Assembly (NCBI GenBank): GCA_036504975.1
Contig: DASXUF010000146.1
Coordinates: 1 to 57,914 of the forward strand
Direction: 5' to 3'
Source of the DNA: Candidatus Binatia bacterium
GTDB lineage: Bacteria; Desulfobacterota; Binatia; UBA9968
Length of the DNA stretch: 57,914 bases
Below, piece after piece: positions 16,481-24,943 of the stretch. The number at the start of each line of letters is the position of its first letter. Positions within the stretch are counted from its first letter, which is position 1. Below the pieces are notes generated by a model. It worked only from the letters and a program-made list of their open reading frames with translations. It was not told the DNA's origin and did no database searches. The position numbers were made by a program, and so were the translations under genes.

Positions 16481-17386
16481 TTAAATCACTTTGTTCAGCG
16501 GATACTCGATGATTCCCACGGCGCCATTCTGGATCAGCATGGGAATGAGGTCGCGGACGACGTCTTCGGCGATGACGCTCTCGATGGAAAACCACTTCAC
16601 GCCGCGCAGCGCCGCGGTCGCGTAGAGCGGCGACACCGTCGGCGCGGTGATGCTGGGGATGAGCTTGACGACCTTGTCGAGGTCGGCCTCGGCGACGTTC
16701 ATTTTGATGCCGACTTTATTTTCCGCCGCCAGGGCGCCCTGAAGCAACAGGCGGATCTGCTCGATCTTCTCTTTTTTCCACGGGTCCTTCAGCGCGTTTT
16801 TGTTGGCGATGAACTGCGGGTTCGATTGCAACAGCTCATCGATGATTCTCAGACCGTGGGCCCGGATCGTGGTTCCGGTCTCGGTCACTTCGACGATCGC
16901 GTCCACCAGCCCCTCGGCGGCCTTGGCCTCGGTCACTCCCCAGGAAAACTCCACTTCCACCGGGATTCTTTTCTCGGCGAAATAACGACGGGTGAAGTTC
17001 ACCATTTCGGTTGCGATCCTCTTGCCTTTCAGGTCCTGGGCGGTTTTTATCGGCGAGTCCTGCGGCACCGCGAGAACCCAGTGCGTAGGCTTGAAGCTCG
17101 TCTTCGAATAAACCATCTCGGCGATGATCTCGACGTCGGAGTTGTTCTCCATCGTCCAGTCTTTGCCCGTGATGCCCGCGTCCAACGTTCCGGTCTCGAC
17201 GTAGCGCGACATCTCCTGGGGCCGCACCAGGCTGCAGCGCAGCGTCTTGTCGTCCACCGACGGGAAATAACTCCGGCTCGCAGTCGAGATCTTCCAACCC
17301 GACTTTTTGAAAAGCTCGATGGTCATCGACTCCAAGCTTCCCTTGGGGAGGCCGAGCTTTAATTCTTTGGTGGTGGCTTCCTTCAC
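16481..17386 (-). CDS. hisG: ATP phosphoribosyltransferase, long form
   Basis: 301 residues, the length of the long HisG form with a C-terminal regulatory domain. It joins ATP and PRPP in the first step of histidine synthesis. Recognisable are [11 protein letters not shown] at the N-terminus, [37 protein letters not shown], and the PRPP-binding segment [13 protein letters not shown]. The C-terminal 75 residues ([18 protein letters not shown] and after) match the ACT-like domain of histidine feedback. Convergent with the carboxyltransferase gene; hisI is immediately upstream on the same strand with a four-base gap. Confidence 0.97.
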   Translation of the reverse strand: MKEATTKELKLGLPKGSLESMTIELFKKSGWKISTASRSYFPSVDDKTLRCSLVRPQEMSRYVETGTLDAGITGKDWTMENNSDVEIIAEMVYSKTSFKPTHWVLAVPQDSPIKTAQDLKGKRIATEMVNFTRRYFAEKRIPVEVEFSWGVTEAKAAEGLVDAIVEVTETGTTIRAHGLRIIDELLQSNPQFIANKNALKDPWKKEKIEQIRLLLQGALAAENKVGIKMNVAEADLDKVVKLIPSITAPTVSPLYATAALRGVKWFSIESVIAEDVVRDLIPMLIQNGAVGIIEYPLNKVI

Positions 17387-17390
17387 GTCG

Positions 17391-17777
17391 TTACGCCTTT
17401 TTGCTCTTATAGACCTGGTCCGGATTGAAAATTCTTATCGCCGCAACTTTCCAGTTTCTTGCCGCCTTTTTTCGGAAGAAGCAGCTCCGATAGCCGAGAT
17501 GGCAGGCGCCGCCGCCGCGCTGTTTGACCCTGAGCAGAAGCGTGTCGTTGTCGCAATCGATCAAAATGTCTTTGACCTCCTGATAGTGTCCCGACTCTTC
17601 TCCTTTTAACCAGAGTCCGCGCCGGGAGCGGCTGTAGTAGTGGGCCTTGCCGGTTTTTCGCGTTTTGCTCCAGGCGTCTTGGTTCATATAAGCCATCATC
17701 AGAACTTCGCGGCTGCGGTAGTCCTGGACGATGACGGGCACAAGCCCGTTCCCCTTGGCGAAATCGATTTTTTGCAT
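17391..17777 (-). CDS. hisI: Phosphoribosyl-AMP cyclohydrolase
   Basis: 128 residues from the ATG that begins [19 protein letters not shown], matching the family's N-terminus; an upstream extension is rejected. Opens the adenine ring of PR-AMP in histidine synthesis. Metal and active-site motifs are [23 protein letters not shown] (aspartates for Mg) and the zinc cysteines in [11 protein letters not shown]. No HisE pyrophosphohydrolase domain is fused. Shine-Dalgarno is weak. Forms a two-gene unit with hisG; the rest of the histidine pathway is not in the window. Confidence 0.95.
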   Translation of the reverse strand: MQKIDFAKGNGLVPVIVQDYRSREVLMMAYMNQDAWSKTRKTGKAHYYSRSRRGLWLKGEESGHYQEVKDILIDCDNDTLLLRVKQRGGGACHLGYRSCFFRKKAARNWKVAAIRIFNPDQVYKSKKA

Positions 17778-17890
17778 GAATGGCGCCCGAAAATTTTCCT
17801 CAGTAAAACACACATACAGCAGGCTTTCAATAAGATCATGCCTTGGACAAGTCAGGTCGGTTGCTGGAGCAAAATCGTGGGCCAGCTTGG

Positions 17891-18088
17891 CTACTTTCTG
17901 TCTCTGTCGTCCGCGTTGACCGGCATGCCGAGAATCTCGGCGATTTGCTGCTGCAGCCGGCGCGATTTTCGTTGGCCTTTGAGGAGGCGGGTGACGGTGG
18001 AGGGATTGACGCCCAGCTTTTCCGCCAGGGCTTTCTGGCTGTAGATGCCGCGTTCGAGCATGCGGATCTTGATTTTGACCCACTGCAT
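17891..18088 (-). CDS. Small XRE-type helix-turn-helix regulator
   Basis: 65 residues if translation begins at MQWVKIKIRML; an ATG six codons upstream is possible. One HTH_3/XRE domain: GIYSQKALAEKLGVNPSTVTRLLKG fits helix 2-turn-helix 3, with a basic KGQRKSRR stretch after it. It probably binds DNA as a dimer, perhaps at the AT-rich divergent region with the other XRE gene at 18181. No Shine-Dalgarno is obvious, so the start is uncertain. It overlaps nothing and lies upstream of hisI in the same direction. Confidence 0.75.
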   Translation of the reverse strand: MQWVKIKIRMLERGIYSQKALAEKLGVNPSTVTRLLKGQRKSRRLQQQIAEILGMPVNADDRDRK

Positions 18089-18138
18089 TGCTAGCATGGG
18101 CAACAAAATTGCCTCAAATTTAAACTTTTAGTCTGAAT

Positions 18139-18179
18139 ATTCCAATTTGAATGACTTGTCAACGTTATATTCGCTAACG
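18139..18179. promoter_or_regulatory. Divergent regulatory region with two inverted repeats (candidate operators)
   Basis: Between the two divergent XRE genes is an AT-rich 90-bp stretch. It holds ATTC-N6-GAAT (18139-18152) and CGTTA-N7-TAACG (18163-18179); the latter abuts the ATG of the plus-strand gene, which has no Shine-Dalgarno, so the transcript may be leaderless. The placement suits autoregulation by one or both HTH proteins. Confidence 0.45.
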
Positions 18180-18180
18180 A

Positions 18181-18570
18181 ATGAACAAGCAGTTCTCTCT
18201 TCGACTTGCCGAGACCATCCGGGCGATGGGCATGAGCCCCACCCAATTCGCCTACAAAGCCAAGATTCCGCAGGGGACGATCTCGAAATGTCTGAGCGGC
18301 CACGTTCCTACGGCGCGAATTCTTTTGCGCATCGCCAAGCTTACCGGGAAGAGCGTGGATTGGCTGTTGCTGGGGGCCGTACAGGGTAAAGGCGGCGTGG
18401 GGTCGGTGGCGGAGCGGCCGGCGCGTTACGGCGGCGCCGGCGCGCCGGATAAGGCAAAAGCCGGCGACGAGGTTTGGGTTAAAAAACTCCTCAAGGTTTT
18501 ACGCAGTAGCAACCGGCAAAAGACGCAGACCATCAAAGATCTCCTCGACGTTCTGGCCCGTGACGAGTGA
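18181..18570 (+). CDS. XRE-type helix-turn-helix regulator with C-terminal helix
   Basis: 129 residues. N-terminal XRE domain (about 8-62): LAETIRAMGMSPTQFAYKA then KIPQGTISKCLSGHVPTARIL is the recognition-helix region. A glycine-rich linker (about 70-95) leads to a C-terminal helix (VKKLLKVLRSSNRQKTQTIKDLL) likely used for dimerisation. It is divergent from the small XRE gene, with dyads between them. The start ATG immediately follows the CGTTA/TAACG repeat with no ribosome-binding site. Target genes are unknown; cutA and the Nudix gene downstream are candidates. Confidence 0.88.
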   Translation: MNKQFSLRLAETIRAMGMSPTQFAYKAKIPQGTISKCLSGHVPTARILLRIAKLTGKSVDWLLLGAVQGKGGVGSVAERPARYGGAGAPDKAKAGDEVWVKKLLKVLRSSNRQKTQTIKDLLDVLARDE

Positions 18571-18657
18571 GGGCGGTTTTTGCGCCACATCGAAAATACT
18601 TTAAATTCCCGGCGACGCCATTGACTGGTCCTGAAGCCGGGTTGTAAGATCCCGATT

Positions 18658-18981
18658 ATGAGCGAGTTCGTCGTCGTATTCGTAACCGCAGGGTCGGCCG
18701 ACGAAGGCGATCGTCTCGCCCGCGCGTTGGTCGAGGGCCGGCTTGCCGCGTGCGTGAACCGCGTGAAGCCCGTCCAGTCGATCTACCGCTGGCAAGGCAA
18801 GATCGAATCCAGCGAGGAAGAGCTTCTCATCGTCAAGACCCGGCGCGACCTCTTCGAGCGGCTCAAAGAAAAAATCCTTGAGCTCCATAGCTACTCGGTG
18901 CCGGAGATCATCGCGCTGCCGATTCTTGCCGGCAGCGAAAGTTATCTCCGTTGGTTAGAGGAAGAACTTTTCCAACCTTAA
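18658..18981 (+). CDS. cutA: CutA1 divalent-cation tolerance protein
   Basis: 107 residues, the normal CutA1 length. It is a trimeric ferredoxin-fold cytosolic protein linked to copper tolerance, with exact role uncertain. Family segments are VVFVTAGSADEGDRLARALVEGRLAACVN, the central SIYRWQGKIESSEEELLIVKT, and SYSVPEIIALPI near the C-terminus. The Nudix hydrolase starts 12 bases after its stop, so the two are probably co-transcribed. Start ATG fits the family N-terminus (MSEFVVVFVTAG). Confidence 0.96.
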   Translation: MSEFVVVFVTAGSADEGDRLARALVEGRLAACVNRVKPVQSIYRWQGKIESSEEELLIVKTRRDLFERLKEKILELHSYSVPEIIALPILAGSESYLRWLEEELFQP

Positions 18982-18993
18982 AACCGGCTGCGT

Positions 18994-19470
18994 ATGCGCA
19001 CGGTGAGAGAGATTTCATCCGGCGGCGTTATTTACCGAAAACACAAGGGAACGATCGAAGTGGCCCTGATCCGCGTGAGGGGCCGGTGGAGCTTGCCCAA
19101 GGGTCAGGTGGAAGAGGGCGAGGGGCTTCAGGAAACGGCGCTCCGGGAGGTCCGCGAAGAGACGGGCTTGGAAGGACAAATTGTTGCAAAGCTGGGCGAT
19201 ATCACCTATTGGTACACGAACAAGACCAAAGAGGGAGAAACGGTCAGGATTTTCAAGCGCGTCTATTTTTATCTGATCCGTTGGCTCAAAGGGGACGTGT
19301 CTCGGCACGATCAAGAGGTCGAGGAGGCCTGTTGGTTCCCCATGGCCAAAGCGCTCGAACTCATTTATTATCCCACCGAGCGCGAGATGGTAAAAAAGGC
19401 CGAGGCTCTTCTCGCCGGTCCAATGGCAAAAAAATCATCGCCGCAGATCGGCCGATCCGACGGCGGTTAG
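18994..19470 (+). CDS. Nudix hydrolase
   Basis: 158 residues. The Nudix box is complete: G37-x5-E43-x7-REVREETGL (51-59), which binds Mg and positions a nucleoside diphosphate-linked substrate for hydrolysis. Its N-terminal GGVIYRKHKG and W-SLPKG pattern resemble diadenosine tetraphosphate hydrolases (MutT/Ap4A type). C-terminal 20 residues are low-complexity. Likely role is housekeeping removal of a damaged or signalling nucleotide; substrate unproven. It stands between cutA and the tryptophanase-like gene, whose start is 68 bases on. Confidence 0.93.
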   Translation: MRTVREISSGGVIYRKHKGTIEVALIRVRGRWSLPKGQVEEGEGLQETALREVREETGLEGQIVAKLGDITYWYTNKTKEGETVRIFKRVYFYLIRWLKGDVSRHDQEVEEACWFPMAKALELIYYPTEREMVKKAEALLAGPMAKKSSPQIGRSDGG

Positions 19471-19538
19471 CGGTCGCGCCGATCCCGTACGAGGGACGGC
19501 AAATTTTCAGACGATTCAGCGACCACAAGACAAACGGC

Positions 19539-20885
19539 ATGAAAGACGTTCAGGACATCGGCTTCTCGGTTCCGTACGACATCGCCGTCGCGCGGAATTT
19601 GAGGGCGACGACCCGGAAGGAAAGAGAAGCGGCGCTGGCCGAGGCCTGCTACAATACCGAACTGGTTCCTCAAGAGCTGGTGTATGTGGATTTGCAGACC
19701 GACAGCGCGGTGAGCGCGCCCAGCACCGCGCAAGTCGCGACGCTGATCGGCGGCGGGAGTCCGGAGGCCGGATCGGAAACGACCGCGGCGCGGCGCTTCC
19801 GGGAGATTTTCGGTTTTCCGTTTGTCCTTCCGTGCATGCAGGGCCGCGCGGCCGAGCGCATCTGGGCGAAGCTCAACGTGAGGGAAGGAACCGTCGTGCC
19901 GGGGAACATGCTCTTTCCTTCCACGCGCTATCACATCGAATCGAACCGGGCCAAGGTGATCGACGTCATCTCGGATAAGGCCTACGATCTTACCTCCGAC
20001 GATCCTTTCAAGGCCGATCTGGACCTCCTGAAGCTCGAGAGCGTGGTAGAGGAGCATGGACCGGAGAAGGTCTCCTGCATCTACGTCGAGCTCGCGGTCA
20101 ACTCGTGCGGCGGACATCCCGTCTCGCTCACGAACCTGCGGGAGGTGCGCGCCTTCGCGCAAGCGCGGCAGATCCCGGTCTTTCTCGACGCGTGCAGGAT
20201 TCTGGAGAACAGCTACTTCATCCAGCAGCGGGAGCCGGGCTGGCAACAGCGCTCGATCCGGGAAATCGTCGGCGAGACCTGCTCCCTCGCCGACGGCTTG
20301 ACGATGAGCGCGCTCAAGGACTTCCTTGTTCCACTCGGCGGCTTCATCGCGACGCGCGACGAAAAGAGCTATCAGAAGGCTTCGTTTCAGCAACTTCTCG
20401 ACGGCGGACAGCCTCCCGCCGGAGCGCTTGCCGGCCTTGCCTTGTCGCTTGAAGAAATTTTTTCCTCGGCGACCTACGCGCAAAGCCGGGTGGAGCAGGT
20501 CGATCGTCTCTGGCGCAAGTTAGCCGGCAAAGTTCCGGTCCTCCGGCCGGCGGCCGGTCACGGCGTGTTCATCGATGCCAAGCGTTTTCTTCCGGCCTTG
20601 CCGCCGGAGCGCCATCCGGCCGAAGCGTTGGCCGCTTTTGTTTACGCCGTATCCGGCGTGCGCGCCACCAAGGGCCCGCCGCTCACGAAGAATCAGATCG
20701 AGCGCGGGATCGAGCTGCTGCGCCTGGCGGTGCCGGCGCGCAAGTATCTCGCGGGCCATATGAACGACGTTGCGGAGGCGGTGCTGTACGCTTATGCGCA
20801 TCGGGAGGAGATCCGCGGGCTCAAGCGGGTCGAGAAGCCCGGGCGCTCGAAGTACGATCCGCCTCTCTTTGCTCCGGCGGAATGA
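19539..20885 (+). CDS. Tryptophanase / tyrosine phenol-lyase-like PLP enzyme
   Basis: 448 residues from the ATG at MKDVQDIGFSVPYDIAV; the frame is open further upstream but that part overlaps the Nudix gene. Fold-type I beta-eliminating lyase pattern: PLP lysine K260 in TMSALKDFLVPLGG (E. coli TnaA has AMSAKKDAMVPMGG), D217 in VFLDACR, EL AVNSCGG, and a C-terminal LAVPARKY. The region equivalent to the YSGSRSYY loop, which holds the catalytic tyrosine in TnaA and TPL, reads EAGSETTAA here, so the tyrosine is missing. It may therefore cleave a different amino acid. Its stop overlaps the start of the acyl-CoA synthetase (ATGA). Confidence 0.85.
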   Translation: MKDVQDIGFSVPYDIAVARNLRATTRKEREAALAEACYNTELVPQELVYVDLQTDSAVSAPSTAQVATLIGGGSPEAGSETTAARRFREIFGFPFVLPCMQGRAAERIWAKLNVREGTVVPGNMLFPSTRYHIESNRAKVIDVISDKAYDLTSDDPFKADLDLLKLESVVEEHGPEKVSCIYVELAVNSCGGHPVSLTNLREVRAFAQARQIPVFLDACRILENSYFIQQREPGWQQRSIREIVGETCSLADGLTMSALKDFLVPLGGFIATRDEKSYQKASFQQLLDGGQPPAGALAGLALSLEEIFSSATYAQSRVEQVDRLWRKLAGKVPVLRPAAGHGVFIDAKRFLPALPPERHPAEALAAFVYAVSGVRATKGPPLTKNQIERGIELLRLAVPARKYLAGHMNDVAEAVLYAYAHREEIRGLKRVEKPGRSKYDPPLFAPAE

Positions 20886-22645
20886 TGAAAGCAAGCGCAG
20901 AGTTGCCGACGACAAAACCGCGCCATCTCGCGGCGCTCTTTTTCCAGCGCGCCGCACAACTCGGAGAGCAAGCCTTTATCAATCTCCAGCACGGCGGGCG
21001 CTTCGAAGAAGTTTCCTGGAAAGATTTCGGCGCCAAGGTCGAGGAAACCGTTCTCGGGCTGAATGCTCTCGGCCTCGGCGCCGGAGAAAGAGTGGCGATC
21101 ATCGGGGAAAACAGCGTGGAATGGCTGTGCGCCGATATGGCGACTCTCGCCGCGGGCTTGCCGAACGTCGTTATTTCTCCCCGGCTTTCCCAGTCGATGA
21201 TTCTCAAGCTCCTGGCCCATTCCGGGGCGCGGGCGGCTTTTGTCCAAGATGAAACCGGCGTCGGCAGGCTGTTGAACTTGAAAGCCCAGCTTCCCGCGCT
21301 CGCCCATATCGTCGTCTTGGAGCGGACCGCGGCGAATCTCCCCGATACGCTCACTTTCGAAGAGCTACGGGCTCTGGGAAGACCCGCGCCCACGAGGACT
21401 CTTCACCGGATTCTCGAATCGGTTCATGAGGACGATCTGGCGACGATCATGTACACGTCGGGCTCGACCGGCGAGCCGAAAGGCGTCATGAAGACGCAGC
21501 GGAACATCCTCTCCAACATCGCCTCGGGGGGCGAGATCGCGCTCAGCAAACCGGACGAGCTGGCGGCCCTCGTCCTAAGCATGAATCATCTTTTGGGCCG
21601 GTACGGCTTTCACAAGAGCGCGGCGACGGGACGGACGACGGCGCTGATGCAGACGACCGAGCTCGACGTCGATCTTAAAAGCATCCAGGCGCTCGCTCCG
21701 ACCTCGATGACGCTGGTGCCGAGAGTGTTGGAGAAAATACTGGCGGCGATTCTCGCGGAGGGCGATAACGGGCGGCATTGGGAAGAGTTGGAGAGGTTGG
21801 ATCAGCGCGCCGCGGGCTACGGATCTCCTACGCCCGCGGAACGCGAGCGTGTGAACGAACTGAAGGGTCGGCTTCGAGATTCGGTCAAGCGTTCTCTGGG
21901 CGGCAGGATCAAGTACGTCACTTACGGCGGCGCCGCCATGCCGCCGAGAATCATGCGCTTCTTCGAGTTGATGGGAATTCCTTTGCTGGGCACCTACGGA
22001 TCGACCGAGTGCGGCGGCGTGACGCTCTGCGGGATCGGGGAGAACCGGCCGGGGAATCTGGGCAAGCCATTCGCCAATATCGAAATTCGCATCGCCGCCG
22101 ACGGCGAGATCCTCGTGCGCGGCCCGACGGTGACGCCGGGCTACTTTCAGAACCCGGAGGTGACGCGGGAGACGCTCGATCCCGACGGCTGGTTTCATTC
22201 CGGAGACCTGGGCGCAATCGAGCCGGACGGCTCTCTGCGCATCGTCGGGAGGAAGAAGGACGTTTTTTACTGCGCCGAGGGCTCGAACATTTATCCCGCT
22301 TACATCGAGCTGCTGCTGGAGAGCGATCCGCTGATCCGCCAGGCGGTTCTGGTCGGCGACCGTCGTCCCTTTATCGCGGCGCTGATCGTGCCGGAGGCCG
22401 ACCGGATCGCGGCGGAGCTCGAAAAAGATTCGGGTCCGGAACGGTTGCGCGAAATAGTCTGGGCACGGGTCGAGCGTATCAACCAGCGCCTCGAAGAATA
22501 CGAGCAGATACGAAAGATTGTGCTGTTGCAAAACAACTTCCCCGAGCGGGTGCGAAGCGTGACCGCGTTTCAGAAGAGCAAGATCGATCGCGCGGCCGTG
22601 GCAGAGCTTTATAAAAACGAGATTCGACAAATCTACGGCGAGTGA
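20882..22645 (+). CDS. AMP-dependent acyl-CoA synthetase (long-chain fatty acid-CoA ligase type)
   Basis: 587 residues. Activates a carboxylic acid as acyl-AMP and then acyl-CoA. Motif A3 is TIMYTSGSTGEPKGVMKTQ (about residues 188-206), A5 is GTYGSTECGG, A7 is GWFHSGDLG and A8 RIVGRKKDV. Length and the absent linker fit bacterial long-chain or aryl-CoA ligases. It overlaps the stop of the PLP-enzyme gene by four bases and is followed six bases on by an SDR, suggesting a catabolic operon that makes, activates and oxidises an acid. Substrate cannot be inferred. Confidence 0.94.
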   Translation: MMKASAELPTTKPRHLAALFFQRAAQLGEQAFINLQHGGRFEEVSWKDFGAKVEETVLGLNALGLGAGERVAIIGENSVEWLCADMATLAAGLPNVVISPRLSQSMILKLLAHSGARAAFVQDETGVGRLLNLKAQLPALAHIVVLERTAANLPDTLTFEELRALGRPAPTRTLHRILESVHEDDLATIMYTSGSTGEPKGVMKTQRNILSNIASGGEIALSKPDELAALVLSMNHLLGRYGFHKSAATGRTTALMQTTELDVDLKSIQALAPTSMTLVPRVLEKILAAILAEGDNGRHWEELERLDQRAAGYGSPTPAERERVNELKGRLRDSVKRSLGGRIKYVTYGGAAMPPRIMRFFELMGIPLLGTYGSTECGGVTLCGIGENRPGNLGKPFANIEIRIAADGEILVRGPTVTPGYFQNPEVTRETLDPDGWFHSGDLGAIEPDGSLRIVGRKKDVFYCAEGSNIYPAYIELLLESDPLIRQAVLVGDRRPFIAALIVPEADRIAAELEKDSGPERLREIVWARVERINQRLEEYEQIRKIVLLQNNFPERVRSVTAFQKSKIDRAAVAELYKNEIRQIYGE

Positions 22646-22651
22646 GCCGGC

Positions 22652-23392
22652 ATGGCCGAGGTAGCGCTCATCACCGGCGGCGCCAACGGTATCGGCCGCG
22701 CGGTTTCGCTGAAGCTGGCTTCCCACGGCATCGCCGTTGCGATCGCCGATTGGGACGGTAAAGCGGCGGAGGAGGCGAGCGCCGCGATTGTTTCCCAGGG
22801 GGGAAAGGCCGAAGCGTTCCGCGTCGATGTGAGGTGGGCCGCCGAAGTCAAAAATGTCGTCGCCGCAGTGCTCTCACGCCACGGACGCGTCGATATTCTC
22901 GCCAACATCGCCGGCGGCAGCATCCACCGCAAACCCATCGAAGAGCTCAGCTGGGCGGAGTGGAAAGAGGTTCTCGACATCAACCTCAAGGGGACGTTTC
23001 TCTTTTGCCGCGAGGTCGCGCCGATCATGATGCGGCAGAAAAAGGGACGGATCGTCAATACGGCGTCGAACTACGGCGTCACCGGCTCGGCGCTGCGCAC
23101 GCCGTATTCCGCGGCGAAGGCCGGCGTCATCGGCTTCAGCAAATCGTTGGCGCTGGAGCTGGCGCCGTACGAAGTCCGCGTCAACGTCGTCGCCCCCGGC
23201 CCGACGGACACGCCGCGCGTGATGGTGAACTGGACGCCGGAGATCAGAAAACAAAGAGAAGCGGAAATCCCGCGCCGGCGCATGGGCCGGCCGGACGATC
23301 TGGCCGAGGCGTTTTATTTTCTTTGCGGCGCCGAGAGCGCCTGGATGACGGGACAGACGCTGCACGTCAACGGCGGGCTGGTGATGCCGTGA
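22652..23392 (+). CDS. Short-chain dehydrogenase/reductase 2
   Basis: 246 residues, classical SDR. Rossmann GGANGIG, NIAGG (the usual NAG position), catalytic serine in NTASNYG, YxxxK as YSAAK, and C-terminal WMTGQTLHVNGG. Six bases after the acyl-CoA synthetase, so part of the same operon. It probably oxidises a hydroxyacyl or reduces an oxoacyl intermediate with NAD(P). About 45% of positions look shared with the SDR at 23547 by eye, which suggests duplication followed by divergence, not recent copying. Confidence 0.93.
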   Translation: MAEVALITGGANGIGRAVSLKLASHGIAVAIADWDGKAAEEASAAIVSQGGKAEAFRVDVRWAAEVKNVVAAVLSRHGRVDILANIAGGSIHRKPIEELSWAEWKEVLDINLKGTFLFCREVAPIMMRQKKGRIVNTASNYGVTGSALRTPYSAAKAGVIGFSKSLALELAPYEVRVNVVAPGPTDTPRVMVNWTPEIRKQREAEIPRRRMGRPDDLAEAFYFLCGAESAWMTGQTLHVNGGLVMP

Positions 23393-23413
23393 GGGCGCGT
23401 ACGGGCTGGGAAC

Positions 23414-23503
23414 GTCTCTCCGGGCCTATGCGATACGGGCGGTGTTACGCTCGACGGATGATACGCTTGAATCTCCTCGTCCAACGCATAGGCCCTTCGA
23501 GAC
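23414..23503. repeat. Palindromic element, copy A
   Basis: Two 19-nt arms (23414-23432 and 23485-23503) are complementary except a three-base internal bulge (TCC opposite GAA). The inside holds the blocks CGATACG, TACGCTTG and CTCGTCC, also present in copy B at 32525-32660. The pair next to GGGCC is T-A here and G-C in copy B. It lies between two SDR genes. It looks like a REP/MITE-type mobile repeat or a structured RNA. Confidence 0.7.
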
Positions 23504-23546
23504 ACCCCCAGCCGGCATGCGTCGATTGGGACTTTGAGCGAAGAAC

Positions 23547-24293
23547 ATGAGACTCAAAGATAGGGTTGCCGTCGTGACGGGCGGGGCGCAGGGGATCGGG
23601 CGCGCCATCGCGTTGGGACTGGCGCGCGAGGGGGCGAATGTCGTCGTTGCGGATCTTCAGGGCGGGAAGGCGGAGAGTGCCGCGGCAGAAGCACAGGCGC
23701 TGGGCGTCGAAGCTCTCTCCGTCGAAACGGATGTCTCCAATGAGGATTCCGTCAAGAACCTCGCCGAGCAGGCGCTCAAGCGCTTCGATCATGTGGACAT
23801 ACTCATCAACGACGCCGGCATCTTTCCCCAGGCGAAAGTCGCCGAGATGACGGAGGCGGATTGGGACCGGACGCTCGATGTCAATCTCGGCGGTAATTTC
23901 CTTTGCTCCCGCGCTTTTCTTCCTTCGATGCGCGCGCGAAAAAACGGCCGGATCATTAGCATTGCGTCCGGCATCGCCCACACCGGCGCGGTAAACGGCG
24001 CGCACTACGCCGCGTCCAAAGCCGGGATCATAGGTTTCATCAAAGCTCTCGCGAGAGAAGTCAGCCCGGACGGCATCACGGCCAACGCCATCTGCCCCAA
24101 CATCATCGACACCGCGTTGCCGCGCGGCCACCGTAGCTCGGCGGAGTTGCAAGAGCGCCTCACGCGGAACCCTCTCGGCCACGCCATGGAGCCCGAAGAT
24201 TTAGTCGGCGCGGTTCTCTTTCTCGCCAGCGACGCCGCAGGTTACATCACCGGCCAGGCGGTCAACGTGAACTGCGGCACGGTTATGATTTAG
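23547..24293 (+). CDS. Short-chain dehydrogenase/reductase 3
   Basis: 248 residues, classical SDR. GGAQGIG cofactor loop, catalytic serine in SIASGIA, YAASK, and C-terminal YITGQAVNVNCG. Closely similar in layout to the SDR at 22652. The start ATG is 43 bases after palindromic copy A. Likely NAD(P)-dependent hydroxyacid or ketoacid conversion in the same pathway as the acyl-CoA synthetase. The stop is followed by about 110 bases without a gene before a toxin-antitoxin pair. Confidence 0.93.
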   Translation: MRLKDRVAVVTGGAQGIGRAIALGLAREGANVVVADLQGGKAESAAAEAQALGVEALSVETDVSNEDSVKNLAEQALKRFDHVDILINDAGIFPQAKVAEMTEADWDRTLDVNLGGNFLCSRAFLPSMRARKNGRIISIASGIAHTGAVNGAHYAASKAGIIGFIKALAREVSPDGITANAICPNIIDTALPRGHRSSAELQERLTRNPLGHAMEPEDLVGAVLFLASDAAGYITGQAVNVNCGTVMI

Positions 24294-24404
24294 CGCAGGC
24301 TGGTGAAAAACTTCATATGCTTTGTCAGATCGTGTGCAGACTGGCGCTTAAAGCATAAGGCTGGCATAATAAGCTTCTGACGAAGTAATTTCGGGAGGAA
24401 AACC

Positions 24405-24605
24405 ATGGCAAAGGTAGACGAACTGAAGAGCGAAATCGAGCGACTTCCCCAGGAGGAGTTTACCGAACTTGTCAGGTGGCTATCAGAGAAGGACTGGGAG
24501 AGGTGGGACAAGGAGATCGAAGCTGACTCTGAAGCTGGGAAGCTTGATTTCCTCGTGCGTGAAGCGCTCGAAGCGAAAGCAAAGGGAACTCTCAAGGACC
24601 TGTGA
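24405..24605 (+). CDS. Antitoxin-like small protein of a RelE-type module
   Basis: 66 residues, acidic and helical, MAKVDELKSEIERLPQEEF at the N-terminus and a C-terminal EALEAKAKGTLKDL that resembles the toxin-binding tail of RelB/HigA-type antitoxins. GGGAGG lies upstream. A pair ATGCTTT/AAAGCAT (24317-24323 and 24350-24356) in the upstream interval could be an operator. The stop overlaps the GTG start of the toxin gene (GTGA), the normal arrangement for translational coupling of antitoxin before toxin. It lacks an obvious DNA-binding ribbon-helix-helix. Confidence 0.8.
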   Translation: MAKVDELKSEIERLPQEEFTELVRWLSEKDWERWDKEIEADSEAGKLDFLVREALEAKAKGTLKDL

Positions 24606-24865
24606 AGCATCGCACAACAGCCCGATTTTGGGCTTCCTATGCGCGTCTTCCAGAAGCAGTCCAGAGAGTGGCCAGACGAAACTTCAGCCTCCTCAAAGAA
24701 AATCCTAGACACCCATCGCTGCATTTTAAAAAGGTTGGCAAGCTTTGGTCCGCGAGGGCTGGGCCTCATCACCGTGCGCTAGCAGTGGAGGACGGAGCGG
24801 ATTTCATCTGGGTTTGGATCGGTCCTCACGATGAGTACCAGCGAATCATCAAACAACAGGGCTGA
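24602..24865 (+). CDS. RelE/ParE-type toxin (ribosome-dependent mRNA interferase family)
   Basis: 87 residues from a GTG overlapping the antitoxin stop. Reads MKHRTTARFWASYARLPEAV, then KLLKENPRHPSLHFKKV, WSARAGPHHRALAV and IWVWIGPHDEYQRII, the strand and loop order of RelE-superfamily toxins. Catalytic residues vary in this family, and the paired His-Arg and late His-Asp-Glu-Tyr suit an RNase or a gyrase poison; I cannot tell which. No frameshift is seen, so the module looks intact. Confidence 0.8.
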   Translation: MKHRTTARFWASYARLPEAVQRVARRNFSLLKENPRHPSLHFKKVGKLWSARAGPHHRALAVEDGADFIWVWIGPHDEYQRIIKQQG

Positions 24866-24943
24866 TCAAAGCGCTGACGCGCAAAAATCGTTACACGTCG
24901 TGAAGTTCCGATCCTGCCCAAGTTCAGAAAAGACGGAGACGGC

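Noticed and set aside
18951-19538. Long N-terminal extension of the tryptophanase-like protein
   Set aside because: It overlaps cutA and the Nudix gene in a different frame and has no similarity to the family.
21575-22726. 383-codon minus-strand frame over the acyl-CoA synthetase
   Set aside because: Antisense shadow; synthetase motifs on the other strand are conclusive.
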